The notes beneath the pieces are model-generated. The model searched no databases. It was not told the DNA's origin and saw only the letters and a program-made list of their open reading frames with translations. 64,000 nucleotides of DNA, taken from Massilia soli. Lineage in GTDB: Bacteria; Pseudomonadota; Gammaproteobacteria; Burkholderiales; Burkholderiaceae_D. The stretch is taken from positions 682,001 to 746,000 of the forward strand of contig NZ_JAFBIL020000001.1 of NCBI RefSeq assembly GCF_016809835.1, read 5' to 3'. Made by a program: the position numbers and the translations under genes. Below, in pieces: positions 44,200 to 54,172 of this stretch. Within the stretch, counting starts at the first letter, position 1, and each line of letters begins with the position of its first letter.

Positions 44200-45702
44200 A
44201 TGGGACAAGATAATCGGGACAAGAAAGTGCGCCGCGTCGTGATCGCCGGCGGTGGCACCGCCGGCTGGATGGTCGCGGCGGGCCTGTCCAAAACCCTCGG
44301 CAAGCTGCTCGACATCAAGCTGATCGAGTCGGACGAAATCGGCACCGTCGGCGTCGGCGAGGCTACCATCCCGACGCTGATGAACTTCCATCACCTCCTC
44401 GACATCAACGAGCAGGAATTCATGGCCGCCACCCAGGCAACCTTCAAGCTTGGAATCAGCTTCGAGAACTGGCGCGACCTCAAACAGGACTACATTCACT
44501 CGTTCGGCCTGACCGGCACCGACCACTGGACGGCGGGCTTCCAGCACTTCTGGATGAAGGGCCGCGAGCGCGGACTGGCGGGCGACTACGGCGACTACTG
44601 CCTCGAATTGAAGGCCGCGCAAGCCAACAAGTTCGCCCACTTGCCGCGCAACGGCATGAACTACGCGTATCACCTCGACGCCAGCGCCTACGCGCGCTAC
44701 CTGCGCAAGTTCAGCGAGGGTTACGGCGTGCAGCGCATCGAAGGCAAGATCGTCGAAGTCAAGCAGCACGCCGATGGCGGCGACATCCGCTCGATCCGGC
44801 TCGACTCGGGCACTGAAATCGAGGGCGACCTGTTCATCGACTGCACCGGCTTCCGCGGCATGCTGATCGGCCAGACCATGGGCGTGGAGTATGACGACTG
44901 GTCGCACTGGCTGTACTGCGACAGCGCGGTGGCGGTGCAGACCGCGTCGACCGGGCCGGCCGTGCCGCTGACCCGTTCCATCGCCCGCGAATCGGGCTGG
45001 CAGTGGCGTATTCCGCTGCAGTCGCGGGTCGGCAACGGCCTGGTGTTCTCGAGCCGCTACATGGATGACGAGCAGGCGATTGCCTGCCTGACGGCCAACA
45101 TAGAGGGGGAGCCTTTGATGAAGCCGCGCGTGATCAAGTTCAAGCCGGGCCAGCGCCGCCAGGTATGGAAGGGAAACTGCGTCGCCATCGGGCTGGCCAG
45201 CGGCTTCCTGGAGCCGATCGAATCGACCAGCATTCACCTGATCCAGCGCGGGATCATCCGGCTGATGCAGATGTTCCCATCGGACGGCATCTGCCAGTCC
45301 GACGTCGACGAGTACAACAAGCAGGCCAACACCGAAATCGAGCATATCCGCGACTTCATCATCCTGCACTACCACGTCACCAACCGCCAGGACACGCCGT
45401 TCTGGCGCGATTGCCGCAGCATGGCGATTCCGGCCTCGCTGCAGCACCGGATCGACCTGTTCCGCGAAACCGGTCGGGTGTTCCGCGTGCCGAACGAACT
45501 ATTTGCCGAGAACTCGTGGATCCAGGTGATGCTGGGCCAGGGAATCATGCCGAAGCGTCACCACCAGACTGCGGATTTGATGGGAGATGAAGAGCTGGCC
45601 CACTTCCTGGGAAGTATCAGCGCCAGGATCGAAAAGACCGTGATGCAGCTGCCGCAGCACCAGGAGTATGTTGAGAGGTTCTGCCGCGCACCGAGCCAAT
45701 AA
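44200..45702 (+). CDS. Flavin-dependent halogenase 2 (tryptophan halogenase family)
   Basis: The product is 500 aa. It shows GGGTAGW in the FAD motif, GVGEATIPT, a lysine at K83 (TFKLGISFENW) matching the catalytic PrnA residue, and an intact W267-Q-W269-R-I-P272 motif. All classic features of an active flavin halogenase are therefore present, unlike the variant paralogue at the operon start, to which it shares only moderate similarity. The start lies 10 bases after the cupin gene with GAGGAGACAG before it. The flavin reductase partner is elsewhere. Confidence 0.88.
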   Translation: MGQDNRDKKVRRVVIAGGGTAGWMVAAGLSKTLGKLLDIKLIESDEIGTVGVGEATIPTLMNFHHLLDINEQEFMAATQATFKLGISFENWRDLKQDYIHSFGLTGTDHWTAGFQHFWMKGRERGLAGDYGDYCLELKAAQANKFAHLPRNGMNYAYHLDASAYARYLRKFSEGYGVQRIEGKIVEVKQHADGGDIRSIRLDSGTEIEGDLFIDCTGFRGMLIGQTMGVEYDDWSHWLYCDSAVAVQTASTGPAVPLTRSIARESGWQWRIPLQSRVGNGLVFSSRYMDDEQAIACLTANIEGEPLMKPRVIKFKPGQRRQVWKGNCVAIGLASGFLEPIESTSIHLIQRGIIRLMQMFPSDGICQSDVDEYNKQANTEIEHIRDFIILHYHVTNRQDTPFWRDCRSMAIPASLQHRIDLFRETGRVFRVPNELFAENSWIQVMLGQGIMPKRHHQTADLMGDEELAHFLGSISARIEKTVMQLPQHQEYVERFCRAPSQ

Positions 45703-45704
45703 AC

Positions 45705-45800
45705 GTAGGGCGGATAAGCGCAGCGCATCCGCCGAATGCGAGCGCCATCGATAACGTGGCGCGAACCTTGGGCGGATGCGCTTTCGCTTATCCGCCCTAC
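45705..45800. repeat. REP-like palindromic element, copy 2
   Basis: GTAGGGCGGATAAGCG (45705-45720) pairs perfectly with CGCTTATCCGCCCTAC (45785-45800), and GCGCATCCGCC (45723-45733) with GGCGGATGCGC (45771-45781). The long imperfect hairpin fills the gap between converging genes. Its right half repeats the arrangement of copy 1 at 36648-36680. Confidence 0.8.
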
Positions 45801-45802
45801 TT

Positions 45803-47077
45803 TTATACCTTGTGCAGGTTGGCGTACTTGATGCCGTAGAAGAGAATGAAGCCGTAGCACGCAGCCGGCACGATGAACGACAGCTGCAGCCCGATGGTAT
45901 CGGCCAGCGCGCCCTGCACGAACGGCACCAGCGCGCCGCCCACAATCGCGGTACACAGCACGCCGGACGCCTGTCCGGTGAACTTGCCCAGCCCGTGCAG
46001 CGCCATGCTGAAGATCGTCGGGAACATGATCGAATTGCACAGGCCGACCGCCAGGATGGCCCACATCGCGACCTGTCCTTCGCCCACGATCGCCGTGACG
46101 ATCAGCGCGATCGCACCCAGCGCGTTGAACGCCAGCGTCTTGCCCGGGCTGACATAGCGCATCACGGCAAAGCCGATAAACCGGCCCACCAGCGCACCGC
46201 CCCAGTACAGGCTGACGTAGTTGGCCGCAGCCGCGTGGCTCATGCCGGCGATATTGCTCTCGCCGAGGAAGTTGATCAGGAAGCTGCCGATGCTGACCTC
46301 GCCGCCCACGTACACGAAGATCGCAATCGCGCCCAGCACCAGGTGGCGGTGCGAGGTGACCGAGCCCTTTTCGTTGGCCTCCGCCGTGTAGGTGATCTTC
46401 GGCAGCCGCGCAATCGCGAACAGCATCGCCAGCAGGGCCAGCGCTCCGGCCAGCACCAGGTAAGGCCCCTGCACGGTAGCCGCTTCGGCGGCGCGATAGC
46501 TGGCCTGCTCGGCGGCTGACATTCTCGCCAGTTCGTCGGCGCCAAGCGCGGCGGCCGACAGGATCAACATACCGCCCAGGAAAGGCGCCACAGTGGTGCC
46601 GAGCGAATTGAAGGCCTGCGTCAGCGTCAGGCGGCTAGAGGCGGTACGCGGCGAACCAAGCACCGTCACGTACGGATTGGCCGCCACCTGCAGGATCGTG
46701 ATGCCGCTCGCGAGCACGAAGAAGGCGAACAGGAACAGCCCGTACCCGCCCTTGGAGGCCGGGTAGAACAGCGCGCATCCCGCGGCGGCGATCAGCAGGC
46801 CGGTCACCGCGCCGTTTTGATAGCCGATTTTCTTGATCAGCATCCCGGCCGGCAGCGACACGATGAAGTACGCGCCGAAGAAGCAGAACTGCACCAGCAT
46901 CGCCTGCAGGTAGGTCAGCGTATAGATCGACTTCAGGTGCGGGATCAGGACGTCGTTCAGGGAGGTCAGCAAACCCCACATGAAGAACAGGATGGTGACG
47001 ATCACCAGCGGCATGGTGTTCGATGCGCCGCTGGCGTCCGGCGCCAAAGCCGTGGTGTTGTTTGCTGAGGTTTCCAT
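45803..47077 (-). CDS. Sugar MFS transporter, FucP/GluP family
   Basis: The product is a 424-aa protein with 12 hydrophobic segments. The early segment [23 protein letters not shown], with the W-G-...-N-D pattern, is the signature of FucP/GluP (glucose/galactose) proton symporters, followed by [18 protein letters not shown]. It is the last gene of the operon GH1-bglX-glk-MFS and would import free glucose released by periplasmic glucosidase, feeding the adjacent glucokinase. Confidence 0.9.
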   Translation of the reverse strand: METSANNTTALAPDASGASNTMPLVIVTILFFMWGLLTSLNDVLIPHLKSIYTLTYLQAMLVQFCFFGAYFIVSLPAGMLIKKIGYQNGAVTGLLIAAAGCALFYPASKGGYGLFLFAFFVLASGITILQVAANPYVTVLGSPRTASSRLTLTQAFNSLGTTVAPFLGGMLILSAAALGADELARMSAAEQASYRAAEAATVQGPYLVLAGALALLAMLFAIARLPKITYTAEANEKGSVTSHRHLVLGAIAIFVYVGGEVSIGSFLINFLGESNIAGMSHAAAANYVSLYWGGALVGRFIGFAVMRYVSPGKTLAFNALGAIALIVTAIVGEGQVAMWAILAVGLCNSIMFPTIFSMALHGLGKFTGQASGVLCTAIVGGALVPFVQGALADTIGLQLSFIVPAACYGFILFYGIKYANLHKV

Positions 47078-47092
47078 GGTGTCTCCTAAATG

Positions 47093-48040
47093 TTAGTGTG
47101 CACGCGACAGCATCGCCGCCACGCCGCGCAGTGCCGGATACTGCTCGGTGATCAAATATGTCGGGATGCGGGCCAGGTATCCGCCCAGCCGTCCCTTGTC
47201 CTCGAACCGCTGGCGGAACGCCGACTGCGCGAACAGCGCTCCGAAGCGCGGCACGATCCCCCCGCCAATATACATCCCGCCGGTGGCGCCAAGGGTCAGC
47301 GCCACGTTGCCGGCAACGCTGCCCAGAATCGCGCAGAAGGAGTCTACCGTGCGGCGCGCGTCAGCGCAGCTTCCATCGAGCGCCGCCGAGGTGATGTCAG
47401 CGGCGCCAGCCTGCTTGCCTGACAGCGCGCGGTGAATCAGCTCCAGTCCCCTGCCGGAGAGCAGGCGCTCGGCCGAAACGTGGCCGTACTCGTTCCACAG
47501 CATGTCGAGGATCGCGTATTCCTCGCGGTTGGCTGGCGCGAAGCTGACGTGGCCGCCCTCGCCGGCCAGCGCTATCCATTCGGTCCCGGCAGGTATCACG
47601 CCCGAGACGCCCAGCCCGGTTCCCGGTCCAATCAGTCCCATCGGGCGCGCTGCCAGTTCGACGCCGCCGCCGATGCGGGTGCGCTGCGACGGCGCCAGGT
47701 AGGGAAGCGACATCGCCAGCGCGGCGAAGTCGTTCACGACCAGCAGCGTGTCGAGCGCGCGCTCCGTTCGCAGCTTGGAAATCGAAAAGCTCCAGTGGTG
47801 ATTGGTCATGCTGACCAGGTCGTCCTCCACAGGATTGGCGATCGCGATCCCTGCACGGCGCACCGACTGTACTTCCGCACCGCGCCGGGCTGCGCCTTCC
47901 AGGTAAGCGGTCATGGCGTCGCCAAGCGTGGCATGGGCGGCGCAGGATAACACCTCGATGTGCTCGAGCTGCCCGTCATCGGACTGCAGCGCGAAGCGCG
48001 CGTTGGTGCCGCCGATATCGGCCAGCATGCGCAGGCTCAT
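47093..48040 (-). CDS. glk: Glucokinase
   Basis: The product is 315 aa from the ATG at 48040, which overlaps the bglX stop (ATGA). Phosphate-1 motif LADIGGTNARFAL, the sugar-binding VNDFAALAMSLPYL, the phosphate-2 region GLIGPGTGLGVSG and the adenosine-binding GGMYIGGGIVPRF follow the E. coli Glk order. It phosphorylates glucose from beta-glucan degradation at the expense of ATP. Confidence 0.93.
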   Translation of the reverse strand: MSLRMLADIGGTNARFALQSDDGQLEHIEVLSCAAHATLGDAMTAYLEGAARRGAEVQSVRRAGIAIANPVEDDLVSMTNHHWSFSISKLRTERALDTLLVVNDFAALAMSLPYLAPSQRTRIGGGVELAARPMGLIGPGTGLGVSGVIPAGTEWIALAGEGGHVSFAPANREEYAILDMLWNEYGHVSAERLLSGRGLELIHRALSGKQAGAADITSAALDGSCADARRTVDSFCAILGSVAGNVALTLGATGGMYIGGGIVPRFGALFAQSAFRQRFEDKGRLGGYLARIPTYLITEQYPALRGVAAMLSRAH

Positions 48041-50538
48041 GGCAGGTCCTCGCAGCGCACGGCGTCGGCGTCGGCGGCGGCGCCACCGAGAATCTCGATA
48101 TTGGCGAAGGAGGCCGCGAAAGCGGCGTCGCTGGCGACGCCAAACGGCGCAACGACACGCGCCAGCTCGACGCCTTTCGCGACGAAGCAGGACAGCGGAA
48201 TCTTGACGCTTTGCTTGCCCTTGCCGGCCAGGCGCTTGAACAGCGCGGTCGCGTCCAGCGGCGTGCCGCATGCCGGTGCGCACTGCATCGCGATGGTGAC
48301 TTTGCCGGCTGGCGCTGCGCTAACGATGGTGTCGAAGCGCAGCACGCCGCCTGCCAACGCTTGCGCCGGCGGGGATATCGCACGCTCGCCGCGCGCTTCC
48401 AGCGTGGCCGGGCCGGTCCAGGTCAGCAGCTTGGCGTCCTGCTGGGTGTTGATCTGCGCGGTCTGCGCGGTCACGCCAGGCAGCGCGATGGTGGCATTGA
48501 GGTCGTCGCCAAGCGGCTTGACGGCTTCGCCGCTGCGGATGGCGAGCGGGAAGCTGGCGCGGTCAGGCTGGCCGAAGACCGGATAACTGTTGGTGACGCC
48601 GCAGCCGCCCGGCGCGTACGACGCATCCAGCTTGTCCAGCCGCGAGCGGGTCGCGTTCTTCAGGCCGTAGCCATAAGTGAACAGCGGCGCGTAGCCGGCG
48701 TCGCCAACGTTAAGGCTGGTCTGGCACGCCGACTTCGGCCACGAGAACGACAGCTTGCCGGTGAAATCGTATTTTTTCGCGCCAGCCACCAGCAAGTCGG
48801 ACACGCCCTTGCCTTCGGTGCCGGGCAGCCATGCCGCGATGAACACGTCCGACAGATTGAGCAGGTCGTTGACGAACAGCGGGCGGCCGGACACCATCAC
48901 GGTGATTACCGGCTTGCCCTTGCCCGCTACCGCTTCCAGCACGGCCAGGTCTTCGGGATGGCGGCTGCTGTGGCGCAGCGTGCCGGATGGTCCAATGTCG
49001 CCATCTCCTTCCGCATACGGGCGTTCTCCAATCACGGCGATCACCGCGTCGAAGCGCGACACGTCGGCATCGCGACCATCGGCGCTGTACGTGACGTTGT
49101 CAGCGCCAGCGGCTTCACGGATGCCCGACAGGATGGTGTCGGCGTTCGGGAAGTCGGCATTGGTATTGTCGGTACCCTGCCAGGTCAGCGACCAGCCGCC
49201 GGCCTGGTTGGACATGTTGTCGGCGTTTTTGCCGACCACGAGGATCTTCTTGCCTTTTGCGAGCGGCAGCGCAGGACCTTCGTTCTTGAGCAGCACCAGC
49301 GACGAACGCACGGCGCGGCGCGCCAGTGCGCGGGCTTCCAGCGCCTCGGCCTTGCCGGCGTGGGCATTCTGCGACGGACGCTTGCCGAACAGGCCGGCGC
49401 GCAGCTTGACGCGCAGGATGCGGGTTACCGCGTCGTCGATGCGCGACATCGGGATTTCCCCGGCATTCACCTGCCTGGTCGTATTGGCGATGAAGGCTTT
49501 CCAGTCGTCCGGCACCATGAACATGTCGATGCCGGCATTGACCGCCTGCGCGCAGCTGTCGTTGGTGCAGCCCGGTACTTCGGCGATGCCGTTCCAGTCG
49601 CTGACGATGAAGCCGTCGAAGCCCAGCTTGGCCTTGAGGATATCGTTCATCACCGCGCGGCTGCCGTGCATTTTTCCGTAGAGGACGCCGGCGTCGACAT
49701 CGTGCCAGCTGTTGAACGAGGCCATGACGGTCTGGGCCCCGGCCTTCAGCGCAGGATAATAGCCCTGGCCATGAATGTTCATCATCTGTGCCGCGCTGGC
49801 CTTGGTGACGCCGCGGTCCTTGCCGTGTTCGGTGCCGCCGTCGCCGATGAAATGCTTGGCGCTGGCCACCACGTTGGCGTCGCTCTTGAAGCTGCCCTGC
49901 AGGCCGCGCACGTACGGCCCGGCGTAGCTGTTGACCAGCATCGGGTCTTCCGAGAAGCTCTCATAGGTGCGCCCCCAGCGGTCGTCGCGTACCACGGCCA
50001 GGGTCGGCCCGAACACCCAGGCGATGCCTGTCGCGCGCACCGCCTTGGCGGTGGCCGCGCCGATCTCGCGCACCAGGCCCGGGTCGCGCGCCGCGCCGAG
50101 GCCGATATTGTGCGGGAAGATGGTCGCGCCAAACACATTGTTATTGCCGTGTACGGCGTCGATGCCCCAGATGACCGGCACCTTGACCGCCATGTCGGTC
50201 GCCATCGACGCGTCGTGGTACTTGTCAGCCAGCGCCACCCAGTCGGCGGCAGTGGCGCGCTTGTTCAGGTTTGGCCAGCTGCCGCCGCCATTGAGTACCG
50301 AGCCAAGATAGTATGTGGTGACATCGGCCGGCGTGGCGCTCTTGATTTCGGGCTGGGTCATCTGGCCGATCTTCTGCGCCAGGGTCATCTTGGCGACGAT
50401 GGCGGCCACCCGCGCTTCAAGCGCGGCATCCTTGCGGATCTCGCTTTGCACCTTCGGCCAGTCGGCCAGCGGCGCGGCGAAGGCCGGGGCCATGGCGGCG
50501 GCGACGGCAAATCCCATCAAACGTAGCTTGGTGTTCAT
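48037..50538 (-). CDS. bglX: Periplasmic GH3 exo-beta-glucosidase/exoglucanase
   Basis: The product is 833 aa with a signal peptide (MGFAVAAAMAPAFA). The GH3 N-terminal barrel holds the nucleophile D314 (FIVSDWNG) and the K-H pair in ASAKHFIGDGGTEHGKDRG. The second sandwich domain follows, then a third C-terminal domain of about 200 residues, as in ExoP-like marine exoglucanases rather than the shorter BglX of E. coli. It would remove glucose from the ends of beta-1,3/1,4-glucan oligomers in the periplasm. The GH1 gene lies 16 bases upstream. Confidence 0.9.
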   Translation of the reverse strand: MNTKLRLMGFAVAAAMAPAFAAPLADWPKVQSEIRKDAALEARVAAIVAKMTLAQKIGQMTQPEIKSATPADVTTYYLGSVLNGGGSWPNLNKRATAADWVALADKYHDASMATDMAVKVPVIWGIDAVHGNNNVFGATIFPHNIGLGAARDPGLVREIGAATAKAVRATGIAWVFGPTLAVVRDDRWGRTYESFSEDPMLVNSYAGPYVRGLQGSFKSDANVVASAKHFIGDGGTEHGKDRGVTKASAAQMMNIHGQGYYPALKAGAQTVMASFNSWHDVDAGVLYGKMHGSRAVMNDILKAKLGFDGFIVSDWNGIAEVPGCTNDSCAQAVNAGIDMFMVPDDWKAFIANTTRQVNAGEIPMSRIDDAVTRILRVKLRAGLFGKRPSQNAHAGKAEALEARALARRAVRSSLVLLKNEGPALPLAKGKKILVVGKNADNMSNQAGGWSLTWQGTDNTNADFPNADTILSGIREAAGADNVTYSADGRDADVSRFDAVIAVIGERPYAEGDGDIGPSGTLRHSSRHPEDLAVLEAVAGKGKPVITVMVSGRPLFVNDLLNLSDVFIAAWLPGTEGKGVSDLLVAGAKKYDFTGKLSFSWPKSACQTSLNVGDAGYAPLFTYGYGLKNATRSRLDKLDASYAPGGCGVTNSYPVFGQPDRASFPLAIRSGEAVKPLGDDLNATIALPGVTAQTAQINTQQDAKLLTWTGPATLEARGERAISPPAQALAGGVLRFDTIVSAAPAGKVTIAMQCAPACGTPLDATALFKRLAGKGKQSVKIPLSCFVAKGVELARVVAPFGVASDAAFAASFANIEILGGAAADADAVRCEDLP

Positions 50539-50554
50539 TTCGGTGTCCCTGTCG

Positions 50555-51922
50555 TTATTGTTTGTTGTTGAGGAAGGCGCTGTACCACTTGCCGCTCGCC
50601 TTGAGGCGCCGCTGCTGCGTGGCGTAGTCGATGTGGACCAGCCCGAAGCGGCGCAGGTAGCCCTCCGCCCATTCGAAGTTGTCGATCAGGCTCCAGGCAA
50701 AGTAGCCCTTCACCTTGACGCCTGCCGCAATCGCATCCTTCATCGCCGCCAGGTGGCGCTGCAGGTAGCTGCGGCGGCCGGCGTCGTCGATCTCGCCATC
50801 GGCCCCGACTTCATCGTCGTAGCAGGAGCCGTTCTCGGTGATGTACATGTCGCCCGGCTGGTAGTCGCTGGCGATGCGGGCCAGCAGTTCCGTCATGCCT
50901 TGCGGTGCGACTTCCCAGCCCAGCGCGGTCGTTTCCACGCCGGCCGGGGGCAGTACCTGCGCGGACAGCGGCGCGTGGCCTGGAGCGTCGGCGATCGTCT
51001 CCGGGAAGTAGTAGTTCACGCCAAGGAAGTCGGTCGGCACGGCGATCGCCTCCATGTCGCCCGCCAGCACGGCCGGTGCCGCGGCGCCAATGTCGGCCAT
51101 CGTCGAGGCCGGATAACCGCGGCCATACAGCGGGTCGAGGAACCAGCGGTAGCGCAAGCCGTCGTGGCGAAGCGTGGCCGCCTGGTCGGCGGCGCTGTCG
51201 CTGGCCGCCCGCACCGGATGGAGGCTGAGCGAAATGCCGACCTTCGCGTCCGGCACATTGGCGCGGATCAGCGGCACCGCCTTGCCGTGCGAGAGCAGCA
51301 CGTGGTGGCACACCTGCAGCGCGGTCTTGAAGTCGGTCAGCCCGGGCGCATGCAGGCCCTCGAAGTTGCCGATCATGGACGTGCACCATGGCTCGTTGTG
51401 GGTGATCCAGTGCTGCACGCGGTCACCCAGGCGGCGCGTCATCGCGTCGACGAATTCGAGATAGGCATCGACGGTTGCGCGCTCGTTCCAGCCGCCCAGG
51501 TCCTGCAAGTACTGCGGCAGGTCCCAGTGGTACAGCGTGGCCCAGGGCTGGATGCCGCGTTCCAGCATGCCGTCGACCAGGCGCGAGTAGAAGTCCAGGC
51601 CGCGCTGGTTCGGCTTGCCGCCGACTTCGGAAAAAATGCGCGGCCAGGCGATCGAAAAACGGTAGGCCTGCAGGCCCATGCCGCGCGCGATGTCGAGGTC
51701 TTCCGGCCAGCGGTGGTAGTGGTCGCAGGCGACCGAACCGTTCGAGCCGTCGCGCACCTTGCCCGGCGTGGCGGCGAAACGGTCCCAGATCGATTCGACC
51801 CGGCCGTCTTCGGCCCCCGCACCCTCGATCTGGTACGACGACGTCGCGCAGCCCCACAGGAAGTCGTGGGCGAAGTCGGCGCGGGACAAGGATGTTGGCG
51901 CGTTGCTGGTAGGTGTCGTCAT
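50555..51922 (-). CDS. GH1 beta-glucosidase (cytoplasmic)
   Basis: The product is 455 aa from the ATG at 51922; an ATG at 51946 would add 8 residues. There is no signal peptide. The acid/base is E177 (THNEPW) and the nucleophile E363 (YITENGS), on the FLWGCATSSYQIEG barrel typical of GH1. It hydrolyses imported cellobiose, laminaribiose or gentiobiose to glucose. First gene of the operon with bglX, glk and the sugar MFS; operator GGAAAGCTTTCC lies 38 bases upstream. Confidence 0.93.
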   Translation of the reverse strand: MTTPTSNAPTSLSRADFAHDFLWGCATSSYQIEGAGAEDGRVESIWDRFAATPGKVRDGSNGSVACDHYHRWPEDLDIARGMGLQAYRFSIAWPRIFSEVGGKPNQRGLDFYSRLVDGMLERGIQPWATLYHWDLPQYLQDLGGWNERATVDAYLEFVDAMTRRLGDRVQHWITHNEPWCTSMIGNFEGLHAPGLTDFKTALQVCHHVLLSHGKAVPLIRANVPDAKVGISLSLHPVRAASDSAADQAATLRHDGLRYRWFLDPLYGRGYPASTMADIGAAAPAVLAGDMEAIAVPTDFLGVNYYFPETIADAPGHAPLSAQVLPPAGVETTALGWEVAPQGMTELLARIASDYQPGDMYITENGSCYDDEVGADGEIDDAGRRSYLQRHLAAMKDAIAAGVKVKGYFAWSLIDNFEWAEGYLRRFGLVHIDYATQQRRLKASGKWYSAFLNNKQ

Positions 51923-51959
51923 GTCAGTGGTTCGGTTAACGTGCATTCGGTCAGAAAAT

Positions 51960-51971
51960 GGAAAGCTTTCC
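51960..51971. promoter_or_regulatory. LacI-type operator before GH1 operon
   Basis: GGAAAGCTTTCC is a perfect 12-base palindrome that differs from the other operators only by central GC instead of CG. It lies between the GH1 start and the LacI gene end. Confidence 0.75.
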
Positions 51972-52014
51972 AGTTACAGCTTAAAAAAAAGCCCGCCAAC
52001 CGGCGGAGCGGAAT

Positions 52015-53046
52015 TCATTTAACTTTTCGCTTCGCCGCTGCGCCGGCCTTGGCGAGCGAGGCACGCAGGGTCACCGTGGTCGGATAGCTGCGTTCGACCG
52101 GACGATCCAGGCCATAGCAGCGGTTAAGCAGCGCGTTCAGGCCATTGAGCGTCATCTCGCGCCATGGCATATGCACCGACGTCAGGCGCGGCGCCGAAAA
52201 CGCTGCGCTTGGGGTGTCGTCGTAGCCGATCACCGACAGGTCGTGCGGCACGCGGATGCCGGCCTCCTGGAAGTACGACAGCGCGCCTACCGCCATTTCA
52301 TCGTTGGCGCAGAACAGGGCGGTGCAGTTGCGGCCCGATTCAACCAGCTCCCTGGCCGCATTCCAGCCGCCGGCCGGCGAGAAGTCGCTTTCGGCGACCC
52401 ACATCTTCTTGGTGTCGATGCCGTTTGCGTCCAGTTCGTCCATGAAGCCGGCGATACGCTCGATGTTATCCTCGAGGACGGACGGGCCGGCGAATACGGC
52501 GATGTCGCGGTGCTTGTGGTCGAGCAGCGCGCGCGCCGCCAGCTTGCCGCCCAGCCGATGGTCTACCAGGAAGCACTGCTCCGGCATGCTGGTGAAATTA
52601 TGGTTCAACGCGACCATGCGGTCGCGCTTGACGCCGAGCGCGGTCACATCTTCTTCCAGCAGTGCGCTGGTCATCACGATCAGGCCGTCGCAGCCGCGCT
52701 CCATCAGGAATTCGACGCCTTCAATGGCCTGGCGGCGCTCGTTGCCGAGGCCGACGCCGAAGGCGACCACCATGTGCAGGCCGACGGCGCGCAGCTCGGT
52801 GTCGATGATCTGCAGGATCGGCGTGTAGAAGGTACCGCTAAGGACGGGGATGTACACACCGATCATCTTGCTCGATCCGGACAGCAGCGCGCGGGCGGCG
52901 TGCGAGGGACGGAACCCCAGCTCGTCGATCGCCTTCTTGACGCGCGCCAGCGTGGCGGGCGATACCGAGCCCTTGCCGCTCACGACGCGCGAGGCGGTTC
53001 CGAGGCCGACTCCGGCCAGGCGCGCTACATCTTTGATAGTGGCCAC
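52015..53046 (-). CDS. LacI-family regulator of the beta-glucan regulon
   Basis: The product is 343 aa. The GTG at 53046 gives the standard start MATIKDVARLAGVGLGTASRVVSG, with AAGGA upstream; a TTG two codons earlier is possible. The helix-turn-helix is followed by the hinge helix HAARALL and a sugar-binding periplasmic-protein-like domain. It lies 76 bases after the ABC ATPase gene, possibly in the same transcript, and next to the GH1 operon. The four GGAAACGTTTCC-type sites in this window are its likely targets. The inducer is presumably a beta-glucoside or glucose. Confidence 0.88.
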   Translation of the reverse strand: MATIKDVARLAGVGLGTASRVVSGKGSVSPATLARVKKAIDELGFRPSHAARALLSGSSKMIGVYIPVLSGTFYTPILQIIDTELRAVGLHMVVAFGVGLGNERRQAIEGVEFLMERGCDGLIVMTSALLEEDVTALGVKRDRMVALNHNFTSMPEQCFLVDHRLGGKLAARALLDHKHRDIAVFAGPSVLEDNIERIAGFMDELDANGIDTKKMWVAESDFSPAGGWNAARELVESGRNCTALFCANDEMAVGALSYFQEAGIRVPHDLSVIGYDDTPSAAFSAPRLTSVHMPWREMTLNGLNALLNRCYGLDRPVERSYPTTVTLRASLAKAGAAAKRKVK

Positions 53047-53122
53047 AAACAATCCTTAAGCTGATCGGCACAATGAAAACAGGTGAAGCATACTTCATGC
53101 GTGGCGCCGCCGCACGCGGAGA

Positions 53123-54169
53123 TCACCGGCGCTTCCCGGTGTGCGGATCGAACAGCGACACCCGCGCCGCATCGACCGTGAAGCTTACTGCCTGGCCCGG
53201 TGCGAAGTGCTGCTGGTCCGGCGCGATCGACGACAGCAAGTGTCCGCCGCAGTCGATCCAGACCACCTGGTGGTTCCCCATCGGCTCGACCAGCGCGACC
53301 GATCCGGCCAGCGCGCCGTGCGCATCGATAGCGACGTGTTCCGGACGCACGCCCAGCACCGCTGCGCCGGCTTCCGCCTGCTCGCCCAGCGCCAGCGACA
53401 TCGCTCCGGCGCCGAAGCGGCCGTTTGGGTCGATGTCGCCATCGATGAAGTTCATCGCCGGCGAACCGAGGAAGCCAGCCACAAAGCGGTTGGCCGGGCG
53501 CTGGTAGACCTCGGCCGGGGTGCCCGTCTGCTGGACCTCGCCGCCCTGCATCACCACGATGCGGGTGGCCAGCGTCATCGCCTCGACCTGGTCGTGGGTC
53601 ACGTAGATCATGGTCGAACGCAGGCGTTGGTGCAGCAGCTTGAGTTCGCGGCGCAGTTCGGCGCGCAGCTTGGCGTCGAGGTTCGACAGCGGCTCGTCGA
53701 ACAGGAACACGCTCGCTTCGCGCACCAGCGCGCGCCCGATCGCCACGCGCTGGCGCTGGCCGCCCGAAAGCTGGGCCGGCTTCTTGCCCAGCACGGCCTC
53801 CAGCTGCAGCATCTCGGCGGCGCGGCCGACGCGGCGCGCGATCTCGGCCTTCGGCGTGCCGGCGATCTTCAGGCCGAACGACATGTTGTCCTTGACGGTC
53901 ATGGTCGGATACAGCGCGTACGACTGGAACACCATGCCGATGCCGCGCTCGCTCGGATCGGTGAAGCGCATGTCGCGCCCGCCGATCTCGATGGCGCCGC
54001 TGCCGGCGTCGATCAAGCCCGCGATACTGTGCAGCAGGGTCGACTTGCCGCAGCCCGAAGGCCCCAGCAGCACCAGGAACTCGCCCTGGTCGACCTGCAG
54101 GTCGAGGTCCTTGATGATGCTTGCACCACCCAGGTTGATCGACCAGTTACGTAAATGAACACTCGACAT
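53123..54169 (-). CDS. ABC sugar importer ATPase (UgpC/MalK type)
   Basis: The product is 348 aa. Walker A is G36-P-S-G-C-G-K42-S-T, the signature LSGGQRQRVAIGRAL and Walker B FLFDEPLSNLD follow, and a C-terminal TOBE/regulatory domain begins at about residue 240. It powers the adjacent permeases. It lies 3 bases after the permease gene. Such ATPases often serve several sugar importers. Confidence 0.92.
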   Translation of the reverse strand: MSSVHLRNWSINLGGASIIKDLDLQVDQGEFLVLLGPSGCGKSTLLHSIAGLIDAGSGAIEIGGRDMRFTDPSERGIGMVFQSYALYPTMTVKDNMSFGLKIAGTPKAEIARRVGRAAEMLQLEAVLGKKPAQLSGGQRQRVAIGRALVREASVFLFDEPLSNLDAKLRAELRRELKLLHQRLRSTMIYVTHDQVEAMTLATRIVVMQGGEVQQTGTPAEVYQRPANRFVAGFLGSPAMNFIDGDIDPNGRFGAGAMSLALGEQAEAGAAVLGVRPEHVAIDAHGALAGSVALVEPMGNHQVVWIDCGGHLLSSIAPDQQHFAPGQAVSFTVDAARVSLFDPHTGKRR

Positions 54170-54172
54170 GCA

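Noticed and set aside
48211-50526. 771-codon frame antisense to bglX
   Set aside because: Shadow of the GH3 gene, with composition unlike a protein.
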